A stretch of 64,000 nt of DNA from Xestospongia muta (GCA_963693285.1 OY848922.1:6374923-6438922), one strand, 5' to 3'; numbered from the stretch's first letter, positions 47,523-60,737 are shown. Notes: generated by a model from the letters alone, not told the origin. Numbers and translations are program-made.

Positions 47523-47998
47523 CTAGAATAGAGATTAAAAGCAAATCAGGTACCAGAATCCTAATGTTACTAAGAACTAACACTCTACTTTAATGCAATG
47601 TTGTACTTTACATCATATGTATACTTTGACTGTGTATGATACTTGTCTATTCTGTTATAACAGAGTGGGAACTTACCAGTGAATGTCTCTGTAGTGGAGT
47701 CTTCATACATCTTACAATTGTACTACTGTTTCTCTGGTTCTACCAAAATAAATCTGACATTGGTTTGTAATTGTGTCATGTTTGTTAACAAACATTGTTG
47801 TATTGCATCCTTTAAATAGCTGTCTCTGATAGCATTTAATGAATCCTTTTATCCCATGAATAAATAGAAATTTTTCTGGCAAATCTAGTAAGAAATAGAA
47901 TATATTGATTCTGTTTTACTTATTTCATTGTGCTTTAACTCCATGATTACTCAAAGTAATTTATGGTTTATTTTGTTCCTTAGGAACACACCTCCTAC

Positions 47999-48115
47999 CT
48001 GTTGTCACCTCTTTAATGTTAATATTAACCAGTAGTTGTGTCATAACTATGACATTGAGTTCATTGTTTTACAATTCATTCATATCATCTTTGACATTAT
48101 CAAGCTGTTTCAATT
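47999..48115 (-). pseudogene. Exon-like piece shared by copies A and B (copy B)
   Basis: The minus strand reads LDNVKDDMNEL, a stop, then NELNVIVMTQLLVNINIKEV to TTG and an ACAG|GTAGGAG donor. It aligns with 43595-43478. Confidence 0.5.
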
Positions 48116-48699
48116 TAGATTTTACTAGCACATTTCTTTACACTCACAGCTGTTTCTATAAACGTTTTCATGAATAATATGTTCTTTTTCTTATGTTAAT
48201 TAATCTGTTAATTTCCTCTCTTTCATTGGATTCATTTATTTCAATTAGATTGATATTTGTAGCTATAATGGCAGGAACTATACATGGTTTTCTGAGGATA
48301 TATATCAAAGCAGTCATCACTATTTAGATGATACCTGAAGACTCTAAGTCACTTCATTCTTTCATTGATCATTACACTCATTCTCACAATCTTCATCATT
48401 AATTTCTATGTTTTTTAAATTTATTATTTACAATAAAAATGAAACAATGTTCCATTGCATGTCCTTCCTTTATTTTCTAGTAATTTTTATTTATAAAGAA
48501 ATATTCATCAAATAAACTAAATGTCCATCATTGTAATCACTTAGTAGTACAGGAATGTTGTGAAGACAATCAATTCTCTCCTCTGTTTAGCCGATAGTAG
48601 AAACATTTATCAAAAGGTAATTAATGCGTTCCCATGACGTCTCATATTAAACATTGTAAAAATTCATTTCTTAAATTGTTGTTGACAATGTATATCTAG

Positions 48700-49326
48700 A
48701 TAAAGAATTGCAAAAACAGCCTAAAATAAATAAAGCTTATGTTTACTTCATATTATCATAATTTATTGTACCACATCCCTCAGTTTATATAGTAATAGGG
48801 TGATATGTTACAATTTATTGATAAGTGAACATACATCTAATGTAGTTAAGTGATAACTGATGTAGATGATTCAATGGTAACAAAAAACTATGCAAGATTG
48901 TTGCACTTTTATAAACAAAAAATATTAATATGATTATTTCATAAAATAGCTGACAATTAAAGTGCAAAAAGACACTTGATCCTTTTTTTTGTAGGTCAGG
49001 TAACACTATACATATACCAATCAAGACATGACCAACATTCTTAGGTTGATCTGATACACAGCACATTCCAGCTACATAACTGAAGTAATAATATCTGATT
49101 ACATATTTATGACAATGATCCAAATAATGTGTTTATATGGATTTTACAAAACCTATACTAGACATGTCAACACTTTCATTCATTTAGTCGTATTTGTACA
49201 AACCTCAGTTCTGAGATAAACAATTTGAAAAAAAACTATATGATTACATTTATTTATATTCTTCTCTTTAAAACTAGGTAATTAGTTGTTTATTTTTTCA
49301 TTTACGTTAACCAATGTTTCTTTTTT
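48700..49326. other. No gene recognised
   Basis: The frame 49123-48815 on the minus strand (contains YVAGMCCVSDQPKNVGHVLI) is open for 102 codons. I do not recognise it and see no splice partner. Confidence 0.4.
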
Positions 49327-49455
49327 GATGCTACCTAGTAATATCATAGCTGGGCCTAAGCTGCCATAACAATTATAAATAAATTAGAAACTGCACTGAG
49401 ATTGGGCACTTTAGTGCCTTTCATTATATATATCCTTATTAGTTCATTTTTATTT
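49327..49455. repeat. Interspersed repeat R2, copy 2
   Basis: It begins TGCTACCTAGTAATATCATAG, shares GCTGGGCCTAAGCTG and TTAGAAACTGCA with 12137-12265, and continues beyond the point where R1 would end. Confidence 0.65.
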
Positions 49456-50020
49456 CTTATGCTAGTTGCTCCTTAAGATCATGTAATGCAATCATATCAT
49501 GAGCTGGTGTCATACCTTTTCTGTAACATCAGTTATACTAGTGGACAGTGAATATATTACTGGTTCTGAGTATTATGTCTCTGCAGCTCATAAAGAAGTA
49601 CATTGTTCTACTACTGACCAACCTTGCACCGATATTTCTAAATATACTGTGCATCTTGCTTCAATGATGACACAATTTCTTATTTCGTAGAGGGGAATTA
49701 TTCTTTATGTGGTACATTGAATATTAATTGTCTAAGTCTAACTATACAGTGACTGGTAATATAAGGTGTAGTGATTACAACAGAGGTGGTATATACTTTA
49801 ATAGTACCATAAGTATTACACTGAGCTTAATAGCGTTATACAATGCTACTAATGAAAGATAATCATGCTTACTATTTTGTAACATGAATTTCATCACATT
49901 AGAATGGGTATCAGTTGAAAATGCTTCGTGTTTTTACATTTTTCTTGAAAATGCTTTTTATACAATATTTCATATTATAGTCAATGTGTTAGGAAATGTT
50001 CTGTTTTTTTAGGTGGTAAT
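49440..50020 (+). pseudogene. Beta-helix receptor relic, copy 1
   Basis: The plus strand reads YITGSEYYVSAAHKEVHCST, DQPCTDISKYTVHL (49550-49665), then in another frame ISYFVEGNYSLCGTLNINC (about 49670-49735) and a stop. This YYVS...DQPC...SxYFxEGNxxLxGTLxI pattern resembles the first rungs of the sponge and cnidarian beta-helix receptor family. It is a direct repeat of 51340-51915. Confidence 0.5.
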
Positions 50021-50035
50021 GCATAATGCATTACT

Positions 50036-50815
50036 ACATTACCATATCAAATTAATGTATCATACTATCATACATATATACATTATACTATCAAAATCCT
50101 GCTCTATTTAATAGTATATAAAGTACATACTTGATCAAGTAAAATAATCTGTTAGATCCATTTTTACCAAGAATGTTATTTTCATCATTAAGTAGAGGTT
50201 ACATAACTCTGGCTTTACAAAATATGTGATATAATTGAATGAAGATAGAAACAGGAGCTATGAAATGAGGATAGAGACAAAAGTTCTATTTCATTACATC
50301 AGGTGAAATATTAGAATATTAATAGAATATTAATTGAATATTATTTGAATTAGCTCTTATAATTACACCATAAAAATGGGTCCAAGACATGAAAACATCA
50401 ATATATCACAAATTCTATAAAATGTTAGTAATACTAAAACTATGATTGGCACATGTCTTTTTGAATCAGGTTTATCTGCTTGTATAAGTCAATAAAATAT
50501 AATGAAGATTGAAGAAAAGCTCCATACAAACCAAACTAATAAGCAGTTGATATATATTTTTATATGCATAGAATAACAATATAATAGATGACAGCACATA
50601 CAAACTTCAACAGTTTCAAGATCTAGGGACACAACTATTACTATTGTACATTTTAGTTGTAAGAACCTAGTCCAAAAATTAAACTTGTCTATATATGGAC
50701 CTCTATATGCATACAATCCATATTGCCATCACATGACACTACATTTAAGCCAATGCAAAACTTGATTGTACAATGTATTGTGAGAATGTACTGTAATAAT
50801 GATAATATATTGTGC
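50036..50815 (-). repeat. Left arm of a long inverted repeat, with receptor-tail relic
   Basis: It matches 51950-52725 in reverse complement over about 780 bases. On the minus strand it reads MYAYRGPYIDKFNFWTRFLQ (50716-50657), a decayed form of the GPYKD...FW tail motif. Confidence 0.75.
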
Positions 50816-50846
50816 TTTAGTAGTGGGTTGGTTAAAATACATTACA

Positions 50847-50881
50847 TATTACATAATAATAATAATAAAATAATAATAATA
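50847..50881. repeat. AAT microsatellite
   Basis: (AAT)n with one interruption, in the spacer just inside the left arm of the inverted repeat. Confidence 0.8.
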
Positions 50882-51339
50882 CAATGTAATCATGAAATAT
50901 TCATGATAACATAACATAACATGAATTCAAATGTAATTGTTGAGATGATATAAAATGATTTTTTCAAAATTGGAAAAGAATAATGAAGATCAAATTGTCT
51001 ACTAATTACATAGCGACATATTTCAATAAGATTATTTCTCATTGCCATGGTCTAAAAAATAGGTGTTTTTCTTCATTTTGCTTCTAGTGAGTTCATGTTA
51101 TTAGTTTTTATGGCACATCCACACATTGTAATACAAACCATAAGTATAAGGAATAGTTTGTCTAATATAAGGTCATATATCTATGTTATTGGTACTATAC
51201 TTTGCATACTGAAGAGATTACTATCATTATTAGAACTATTAATATGATCATTGACTTACATAATCATCCTTTGTAACATTTATTGACTAATGGTGGATTT
51301 TTAAAAATTGTAATCAATGCAGCATTGATTATTATTTAT

Positions 51340-51915
51340 CATATCTTTATTATTTCATTTTTATTACTTATGTTAGTTGCTTTTTATGATCATTTAATGC
51401 AGTCATATCATAAGCTGGTGTCATCTTTTTTCAGTAACATCAGTTATACTGAATATCTACAGTGACAGTGGATATGTCACTGTTTCTGAGTATTATGACT
51501 CTGAGCTCATAAAGAAGTACATTGTTCTCCTACTGACCAACCTTTCCACAACATCTCTAAATATACTATACATTTTGATTCACTGATGATACAATTTTTG
51601 CTCTATGTGGTACATTGAATATTAATTGTCAAAGTCTAACTATACAGTGACTGGTAATATAAGATGGAGTAATTACAACAGAGGTGGTATATACTTTAAT
51701 AGTACATTGCACTGAGATTAAGAGGGTTATACAATACTACTAATGAAAAAAATAATTATGCTTACTATTTGTTATCATGAATTTCATCACATTAGAATGG
51801 GTATGAGTCGAAAATGTTTCATGTTGTGACCTTTTGCTTAAAAATGCTTTTTATATAATATTCTTTATTTGCTTAAAAACAATGTGTTAGGAAATGTTTT
51901 GTTTTTTAGGTGTGT
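51340..51915 (+). pseudogene. Beta-helix receptor relic, copy 2
   Basis: It aligns along its whole length with 49440-50020. It still shows DDTIFALCGTLNINCQSLTI (about 51590-51650), though the preceding segment is shorter and more decayed. It is followed at 51950 by the tail-type sequence in the same orientation, which is the expected gene order. Confidence 0.5.
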
Positions 51916-51949
51916 ATGTATTGTATTATAACCAAGCCACTATTAAAAC

Positions 51950-52725
51950 TCAGTATATTATCATTATCACAGTACATTCTCACAATACATTGTACAATCA
52001 AGTTTTGCATTGGCTTAAATGTAATGTGATGTGGTGGCAATATGAATTGTATGCATATAGAGGTCCATATATAGACATGTTTGATTTTTGGACTAGGTTT
52101 TTACAACTAAAATTTTACAATAGTAATAGTTGTATCTCTAGATTCTGAGACTTTTGAAGTTTGAATGAGCTATCATCTATTTTATTTATGGCTATTCTAT
52201 GCACATATGAAATAAATATCAACAGCTTACTTTGGTTTGTGTGGAGCTTTCTTCAGTCTTCATTATATTTTATTGACTTATACAACTGGATGAACTTGAT
52301 TCATGAAGACAGATACCAGTCAAAGTTTTAGTATTACTAACATTTATAGAATTTGTAATATTTTGATCTTTTCATGTCAGAGAACCATTTTTATAGTTTA
52401 ATTTATAAGAGGTAATTCAAATGATATTCAATTAACATTCTAATATTTTAGCTGATGATGATAATGAAATAGAACTTTTGTCTCTATCCTCATTTCATAG
52501 CTCCTGTTTCTATCTTCATTTGATTATATTACATATTCTGTAAAACCAGAGTTATGTAACCTCTACTTAATGATAAAAATGACATTCTTCATAAGAAATA
52601 GATCTGAGACATTATCTGACTTGATCAAGTATGTACTGTATATAGTATTAAATAGAGTAGGATTTTGATAGTATAATGTTTATTAGTATATATGATAGTA
52701 TGATACATTAATTTGGTATGATAAT
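51950..52725 (+). repeat. Right arm of a long inverted repeat, with receptor-tail relic
   Basis: The plus strand reads YAYRGPYIDMFDFWTRFLQL (about 52047-52110). Shared landmarks with the left arm include GGTCCATATATAGACA and GTGTGGAGCTTTCTTCA (here forward, there reversed). Spacer between the arms is about 1.1 kb. Confidence 0.75.
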
Positions 52726-52729
52726 GTAG

Positions 52730-54420
52730 TATGTTTGTATGATAGTGTGAGTAGCGTGCATGAAGACATGATTTACATTCCTTAATGTACCATCTGACAA
52801 AGCATACTAATTGATGTTTATATCTTCAAAATATAATTTAATATCATAACACTTGTTACTGATAATAACTAGTCCAGTAGCTGTAAGTAGGTAATGTCAG
52901 AATTTTACAATTTTTTTACTGAGTATATATATAATTGATTACATACACTCAGAAGGTCATCAAAATTGTGAGTTAATTCAATAATAAAGGTGACAATAAT
53001 ATAATATTACATGTGGTATAGTATTATAATTAATAAGTCATTTATGTATGAGGTTATCATTTTAACTTAGTAGTATATATATATAGTTTGTAACAGTTAT
53101 TTTCAAATTATATTATCCAAATGTCACTAGCTAATTAGTTTTGTTATTCTCATACTTCTACAATGTCAGTGTTAAGAGATATCACTTTAACAACAGCAAT
53201 ATAATGGCAAGAATGAATACACATATATGGCAAACAGGATTTTATCATGTTATATCTTATGGTTGAAATGTGTAATAATGTTTATTGTTTATTACTATGA
53301 TATCATTATGTTATATGTTTTTATGTCAAATTGTAATATCTTTTTAGTGTATTGAAGGCTTAAGGACAGTGTATAGTTGAATGTGTGGTTATTAAATGTC
53401 TTATTTACTCAGTTAGCTCATTGTATATTGTATGTTAAGTTCACTCTTTGTATAATTTTAATTAATCTAGGTAATATGTTGTTAATAGGACATATTAGCA
53501 GCTTTGAATTGATATCAAACATGTGACTTCAAACTATAAGTTATTTAGCATTATAAATAACATTAAATTTTAATGTGTTTATTATAAAGAAAACTGTTGT
53601 TTAGCAGATACACACGCATACATATATTGTGTAAGCTCTTAGATTATAATCAATGGTGAGTATGTGCTTTACCATGATCCTATTTTAAGAATTTACTGAT
53701 AATTTATTGTTAGTTTCCTAAGTTAGCATCATAAGATTCATTCTCAAATGATTTGTTGACAAGAGATAACAATATTTCTGTCTATTGATTACTAATTTGA
53801 GAACATTAGACAGTCTCATTTTATAACTGTAATGACTGTATTGTTAAGACATCAAAATATTAATTTCTAAGAAAAACAGCAGCAATACTTCATTTATAGA
53901 AATAACCTGTATTGTTTGTTCATAATTTTAAAATTGCTTAATTCGTTTCTTCTTTTGCCTTTGTCATCAATATTTTGATTATATTATCTGTCCCAATTTT
54001 ATATTAGTTTGATCAGCTTGACGGAATGTCTTTTATTAGTTGAAATAACTCATTCTGATCATCTAAGTGTTATTCTGCTGGGACACCCTCTATTGATATA
54101 TCTCCAATAAGACTCTCCAGTATTTCCACAGTCATCTTTACAATGTGTACTTATGACTTATGCTGTTGATCAATGATGTGGCTCCATATATACTTGTTGC
54201 AAAACTCATTAGGTATCTCATAGCTTTATAATAAACCTATGCTCTCTATATTTATGTTTCCCTTTTTTATGATTCTAGTTTTATGTGTAAATTTTGATTT
54301 GAAGTATTATAAGAGAAAAAATTCATAGATATCTCTATTGTTAACTGATACCAAAGCAAAATCTATATAATTGATATTAATTTTTTTCATTGTTATAGTA
54401 ACGTTCATTTTTGATCTTTC
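52730..54420. other. AT-rich stretch, no gene recognised
   Basis: No frame of note and no recognised repeat. Confidence 0.55.
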
Positions 54421-54429
54421 ACCAAACAA

Positions 54430-55285
54430 AACAATTTTCTTTGCCAAACGTTTCGACAGTTAGTTCAACTGTCATCATCAGTGGCTATATAATAATAAAT
54501 GCATGCGTGAAAAACAGTCCTATTTATACTCTTCAGTAGGTTCAAAGGTTAGCGTCTTTTTCATAGTTGGTATGCATCCCATGAAATGATGTTGTTCATA
54601 CCGGCGTACCAGGAAAGGATGCACGCGGCACGTGGGTGGAGTGTGGCTCGTGCACTTTGTTTTGAAGCGTGAGGTAGATTTGAGGGATGGGACCCTGCTC
54701 TCTATTAATGGTACCCTTATGATGGTGAATGTGCCAGGATGCATCTTTGCATAAGGTACGGGTGGTGAGCTAGGATGGTGAGATTATCCCAGTTGATTTT
54801 GTGGCCCTTATGCCAGGCATGTTCTGCTAGAGCATTGGTGGATGTATTCTGTTGTTGTACTGCTCTTTGGTGTTCTTTGATGCGTTGTTGTAGACTTCGA
54901 CCTGTCTGGCCAACATAAGAAGAACTGCAATCCTGGCAAGATATGTTTTATACCACTCCTGTTTGTGAAAAAACAGGTAAAGGATCTTTAGGCCTAGATA
55001 TTATTCTTCTTAGAGTAGTAAGAGGTCTAAAGATTACTTGTATATTCAGAGATCTTAGAATCCTCCTGATGGCTTCAGACTGTCCTTGCACATAGGGAAT
55101 GGTTACCCTGATTGGAGGGGGAGTGTCAGAGATGGTGGAATTAGACAACAGTGATGGTGTGGGTCTCTTCTGTCGTACTTTCTTGTGACAATCCATGATG
55201 AATGTGTTGGGGTAACCATTTCTGCCTGTAGAGAAGATGAGGCTCTCTTTGGACTTGTTACTAAGGTAAAGATGACTTAGCTACA
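54430..55285 (-). mobile_element. 5'-truncated Penelope-like element (RT end and GIY-YIG), broken
   Basis: From about 55285 downward the minus strand reads NGYPNTFIMDCHKK, then VTIPYVQGQSEAIRRIL, the end of a Penelope-type reverse transcriptase. The GIY-YIG nuclease follows: GVV, a stop at 54950-54948 at the GIY position, then CQDCSSSYVGQTGRSLQQR and NALAEHAWHKGHKINW. A frame change near 54745 leads into WHIHHHKGTINREQGPIPQ and a tail ending EPTEEYK (54520). Most of the RT is missing, as in typical 5'-truncated copies. Confidence 0.8.
54443..54485 (-). ncRNA. Hammerhead-ribozyme-like motif at the Penelope element end
   Basis: On the minus strand, GCCA is followed by CTGATGA, a 7-bp hairpin GACAGTT-GAACT-AACTGTC, GAAACGTT and TGGC. 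GCCA pairs with TGGC as stem I. Stem III would be only ACGU, which is self-complementary. Small hammerheads with minimal stem III that act as dimers are reported for Penelope-like elements (memory). One unpaired T between CTGATGA and the hairpin is a departure from the usual core. Confidence 0.55.
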
Positions 55286-56309
55286 CATGATTGGTGAGTG
55301 AAATATTTAATATATTAAATACACTATGCTTTTTTATTAAATAGGTGCTGCTCAACAGTAACAAGCACATCATTGATAAATTTAAATGGCTTATTAGTTA
55401 AAAGTTAGAGTTTACTAATTAAAGTACATTGGCTTATGTGACAGTACTAGTAAACACGAATCAATGATCTACAGTAAATTATTCATTATTATTGATGTTC
55501 TATTATCCTTCAAGGTGCCTGTAGTTTATGAGATTTGGATGAATTGATAGCCTGACTACGTTAATCCATAATTGAGATAATTTAGACTAATAGCACTCAA
55601 CCTCTTCGTACTTATACTATGCTAGAAGTGAAAAGTTGTTCTACAAATTTATAAGATATATTCAGTTAGTTAACTGTTAAAATCAATGTAATGTCTTCAT
55701 GTATGGCCTGTTTTTTTGTCTTTGTCTTGTAACTAATGTCCTTTTATCTTGAATTAATACAGACTTAGATGACTTGACCATTTTTGGCCCAAGAATAAAA
55801 AATCAAGTCTTGAATAATCCATTGTTTGACATTACATCTAGTAAATAAGTATGTAATGGTGTAAAGGGAATACACAGCTACTAGGACCATTTCTACTGGA
55901 ACCACACTCACATCCAACCTTAAAAAAGTCACAAAATTTCTCTTCTACAATTCTGTTTACTTTATAATATCTAGTGTAACATTGACTGAAGAATTATAAT
56001 AAAATAAATGGCATACAACAGTAATAGATTGACAAATCTTGTACTGCAATGTCAGCATATTCACAAGCAACATCTACTGTAATTATGGTAAAATTGAATA
56101 GTTTGTTTGATTGTGTTCACTTTCAGCACTCTCTTTGTGATAGAATAATAGTGCCCACTGTATTCCCCTTTTAGACCATGCTATTATGTTCTATAACTAA
56201 AGTGAAGGAATATGTACAACATATGGCTGTTATATCTTGTATATTATTAGATACTGTTATGGATGGTGCTTAATTTTTCCCACAAAGAGGTATGGATATG
56301 TTTCATTAA
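55286..56309. other. AT-rich stretch, no gene recognised
   Basis: No frame of note. Confidence 0.55.
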
Positions 56310-56730
56310 TATGGCTTCTACTTTTTGTAGTCTATTCATTATCCTCAATAATACATAGTATTGTAGAAACCTCCATGTGGCGATAATATTGATAAAGATC
56401 TACTTCTCGATCATTAAAATATTATATTTTGATTTTAATTTGTTAGTAAAATGAAAGTAAAATCAGAAATGGTACACAAACCAACAAACAATGTAGAAGA
56501 AAATATTCTTCTAGTGATTACATCATTAAAAGACTAACAGTGTGGTCTCCATGGAAGGCTTGGTGTTAAAAAATAATGACAGTAGGAAATCTTAGTGCCA
56601 GTGATTTTTGCTATCATGGTAGTATATTGAAGTAACAAATCCATTGGTGTCAAACAAGGCCAAAAATTGTTCTGGCGATTGACGTCTATGGGCAAAATTT
56701 AACTTTGTCTGCAGTGTAAAATACGCTAAA
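56310..56730. repeat. Dispersed direct repeat D1, copy 2
   Basis: Partner of 1795-2300 in the same orientation. It contains the shared TAGTATATTGAAGTAAC and CCAAAAATTGTTCTGGCGA landmarks. Confidence 0.6.
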
Positions 56731-57949
56731 TTAATTGATAGTAGTCTGGTAAAACCATTTCTCTCTGGTATCCTTTATAAACTAGCAGTATATACAAGCA
56801 TGTGTTTATGAGAGGGCTAACACGCTTCATCTATATAGATCTTTATTAAACTTATCTTTCACTATATTTAGTGTTATATGATGAGACCACTAGTTATTTG
56901 TATAATAAATTTGGTTGTGATATAATAGCTCAATATGTATACTATATGTAAATGAAATGACATACAGTGCACGGCTAAAGAGATATCAGGCAATCATGAT
57001 AATATAGACCAGTTTCTTCTCATAACATTCATTGATTGGCTAAAAAGTTACTATAGTCTCCATTACATGTCTGTTATCACAAGTACCAACTGTTGCTATA
57101 GTTTTTATGAAACCATATCACTAGTAGAAGGATGTACTTATCAGAAAGGTGTGACTATCTGTTTTTGTTAAATAAACATAGCTATAACACATGTGTACAT
57201 GTGTACTTACAATGGTGATATGACAGGTATATAATAAATTTCTACTATTCCTCTGTCTTCATTTTAAATAATTAAAACTGATCACTACACAAAAACAAAC
57301 ACCATTTTTATACATTGTATTCTACACAGTCCATACAGGGTGTTATTTAGTGTAAACTTATCATGAATGCACATCTGATTGTTGTTATGTGTCTTCAAGT
57401 ATTTAGCTGTTGTAAAATGTAAAAATTGTATTTTCATTATTATACAGAAGTGATAATTATTATGTCTGTGTTAAATTAGATATACCTGTCATATCACCAT
57501 TGTAACTCTCAATTCTACTGCTTGTCATGTATATATTATGTTTGATAATGGCTATAATGTTATTGTATTATCAAACTGCTCTGATAACAAATAGTTAATG
57601 TTTACATCATTAATTTTTTAAACAAGATATAAATTAATATCATAAATAACCATTTGTTTGCAAAATGATGTCATGGGACTTTTGTCCAATATCCAATACA
57701 CACACACACACACACATATATATATTTATAAATATAATAGATGATACTGCTAAATATATAGATGATACTGCTTGCATCTACACAGATAGACTTGAGAGAA
57801 GACTCTCAGAATCTAGTCAACTATTCAAAGAAAAGGAATTAAATGGAACAATCCATTTCATAATATGTAGATGATGTACCCTTTGTAAGTATAAGAGATT
57901 TTAAACTCAATGTAAGTAATCATGGAGGCCAATCTATCTCTGCATTACT
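56731..57949. other. AT-rich stretch with CA/TA microsatellite
   Basis: A (CA)n run followed by (TA)n lies at 57698-57730. Nothing else is recognisable. Confidence 0.6.
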
Positions 57950-59220
57950 AATAGACATAATCAAAACTATAGTGAGATGTGATGGTTAGTGGAATGACTG
58001 GTTGTGTGAATTGAGGAGAAAAGGTATTGTTCGCAGTAAAGTACGCTTTTTAAATGAGTGTCAACCTTTTTCAGAACTATATAATAATTTTGTTATTTCT
58101 GTACAGCCTCCAAGTGACCCCATACTTTTTTGCATGATCCACAATAGAGATCAAAAGCAATTCATGTACTATACTCCTAATTATCCTAAGTACTAGTACT
58201 GTACTTTAGTACAAAGTTATAACTTAACAACATAGGTATACTTTGACTGTATATATGATACTTTCTTTTTCTGTTTTAATAAAGTGGGAGCTTACCAGTG
58301 ACTGATTCTGTAATGGAATGTTCATACTTCTCACAGTACTATTTCTCTGTCATAAATCTGACATTGGTTTGGTAATGATTACATGAGGTAAGTATTGATT
58401 CTAACACTTGTAAAATATGTTGTCTTTAATAAGGTCTGTCGTTTGTTGTCTAAGTAGCTCATACAGTGTACATGATAAACAGCTAGCTCATATGTACTTG
58501 AGAGTAAAAGTTGCAAATCCATGTGCTTGTATTCTACCTACAAAAAGATACAGGTAATCCCTTCATATTTTTTTGCACATAAAAATAAAATAGCATTATT
58601 CTTAGAATTATTTGAATAAAAGAAACAGGATGTATATCAAAGCAGTCAACACTTATTTAGATAATTTAAAGATTCATCGTCTTTAAATTCTTCTAAATCA
58701 TTTGATTCTTCCATTCTTCATTACATTCTTTCTCATCATCTCCATCATTAGTTTTTTATTTCATTATTATTTACAAGAAAAAATGAAACAATGTTCCTCT
58801 GAATGTTCTTCTTTTATTTTCTAGGAATTTGTTGTTTTTAAAGAAGTATTCATCAAATAAAGCTAAATGTCCATCTTTGTAATCACTTGGTATAGTATAG
58901 CATTGTTATGAAACAACCTATTCTCTCCTCTGTACAGCTGATAGTAGAAGCCATTATTAAAAATTTATAATTGCATTGCTAGATGTCATTATGTTATAAA
59001 ATTGTAAATTTCCACATCTCAAATTGTCATTTACAATGTATGCGTGGTGAACAACAACAAAACAAACTAAAGCTTATGTTTAATTCATAACTATTATCAC
59101 AATTATATGGTCAACCACATCCTTCCAACCATATGTCAGTTCATATAGTAATAGAGTGACATTAATCAACAGACTAATAGACAATACTATAGTACTAGTT
59201 GGAGTACTTGTAATATTAAT
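57950..59220. repeat. Segmental copy C (pseudogene of HYSFDY family)
   Basis: On the minus strand the frames read VWGHLEAVQ, a stop, then LYCEQYL and, after a frame change, PVIPLTITSHYSFDYV (58110-57960). It is the most decayed of the three coding copies. The right end, 59090-59220, shares sequence with 33150-33290 and 35500-35640. Confidence 0.65.
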
Positions 59221-60094
59221 AATTTAAGTCATATGCCAAATATACTTCCACATGGCTTTAAGTTTCAGGATCAAGTGAATATGTCCGTATAATTATATTA
59301 GTAGAATATGAGCTTATTTATTTATTGACTTGAATTTAACTTCAATGTGAAACACTATTGTTAAACATTTAATAGACAGTACATTATTAGGTAAAGACAA
59401 ACAAATCCCACCCATTAACCAATATATAGTAATGTTGTTTCAATCAATCTTCTAGTTTTACACTTATCCACTCATAAATTCATCATACATGATCATATAA
59501 ACATTCATCTTTGTCTACTTATATCCATTTATACTCAATATAAAAAGACTCCCTTTTAATTATCAATTACAATACTTATAGGATACTGTACACTTAACAT
59601 GCTCATATAAATGTATAAGGGACTATAGTAAGGCACGTAGTACATACAATATGTTTTATCTTACAAGCATGTACATCTAATGATACTTAGTATACTAATG
59701 ACAATATACCAGTTATAAATGGTGTTATCCTTGTGCATACATACATGTATGATAGTATCATAACTTCTCTAATATATGGTATCTTTATCTTCAGACAGGA
59801 TCTTCTTAATGATTACGTAATATACTTTACTAATGATATCTCTATGTGAATAATGGAAAAATTAAAAGATTACACATGATTATGTGTAGGATATACTGTT
59901 ATAAAGAACGTTTTTTATCAATGTCACATGTAACCATAATATAATAAGTTATTGAGCTAATATTAAAAATGGTAACTACAATATTAGAGGAAATATTGGT
60001 AAAGGTTTGAAGTTGATGGTTAGCAAAATCAACATTGCTGAAAACTAAAAATAAATTATATTAGACTAGGTCATAAACTCATATGATAATAATA
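59221..60094. other. AT-rich stretch, no gene recognised
   Basis: No frame of note and no repeat recognised. Confidence 0.55.
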
Positions 60095-60612
60095 TAAAAT
60101 GTATACATTAGTTTATGTACATCATAGTTTACTGTTAAGATAATACTCATACATAAATAAACTGGTTTTCTTCTAGCCAATGAATGATTGTTATTCAAGT
60201 GTTCTTAGTCTATTTATCTTAGTCTAAAGTTTGATATCTCTGTTGAGTAATGCTACCACCAGAGAGGTAAACAATCCCTATGTCAAAAAGGAATTAAGTA
60301 GATATACTTTTCTTTTAATAAATTACTATGTTGCATACATTATATAGCAATTATTATATAGATTACTGTTAGTGTTAAAATAATTATATCATCTCATGAT
60401 TTCTAGAGAAACCTTAAATTTTACAATTGTTATTGAAATTTCAGTTGTATATTTACATTAAGTTATTAGAGAAGCAGCACATCCATCTACAAAGAAAAAT
60501 AGTAAAACATATAACACCTGTGTACTTGTACATCATTGATTGTGAGAAGTATGATCAAGATATTATCATCTTATTATGACTTCATTCCACAAGTATCTAA
60601 ATTTGAAATACC
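60095..60612 (-). pseudogene. Second dead copy of the death-domain linker region
   Basis: It aligns with 37060-37520 through long stretches such as ATAACACCTGTGTACTTGTA and CATCATTGATTGT. At 60186-60150 the minus strand reads as a broken HSLARRKPVYL, like the exon HSVARQKPVNLG at 63285-63244. It lies just downstream of the live death-domain gene. Confidence 0.65.
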
Positions 60613-60737
60613 CTATGTTTATTGTCTCTACTTCATACTCACTAAACTCATTGTTTCCATGTTTATCATCAACATCTATGACGTCATTATCCAGTTCATT
60701 ATCACTACTACTATCATACTTATCATTGATCTATAGC

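Larger units (their letters stand above)
47300..48700. repeat. Segmental copy B
   Basis: It shares the HYSFDY exon region with copy C and the NINIKEVTTG exon region with copy A. The right part (48290-48620) matches copy C at 58628-58950. Confidence 0.7.

Noticed and set aside
49499..49690. 63-codon frame as an intact small gene
   Set aside because: It is one surviving frame of a broken beta-helix receptor relic that is duplicated at 51340-51915.
57698..57730. CA/TA tract as a regulatory element
   Set aside because: It is an ordinary microsatellite.
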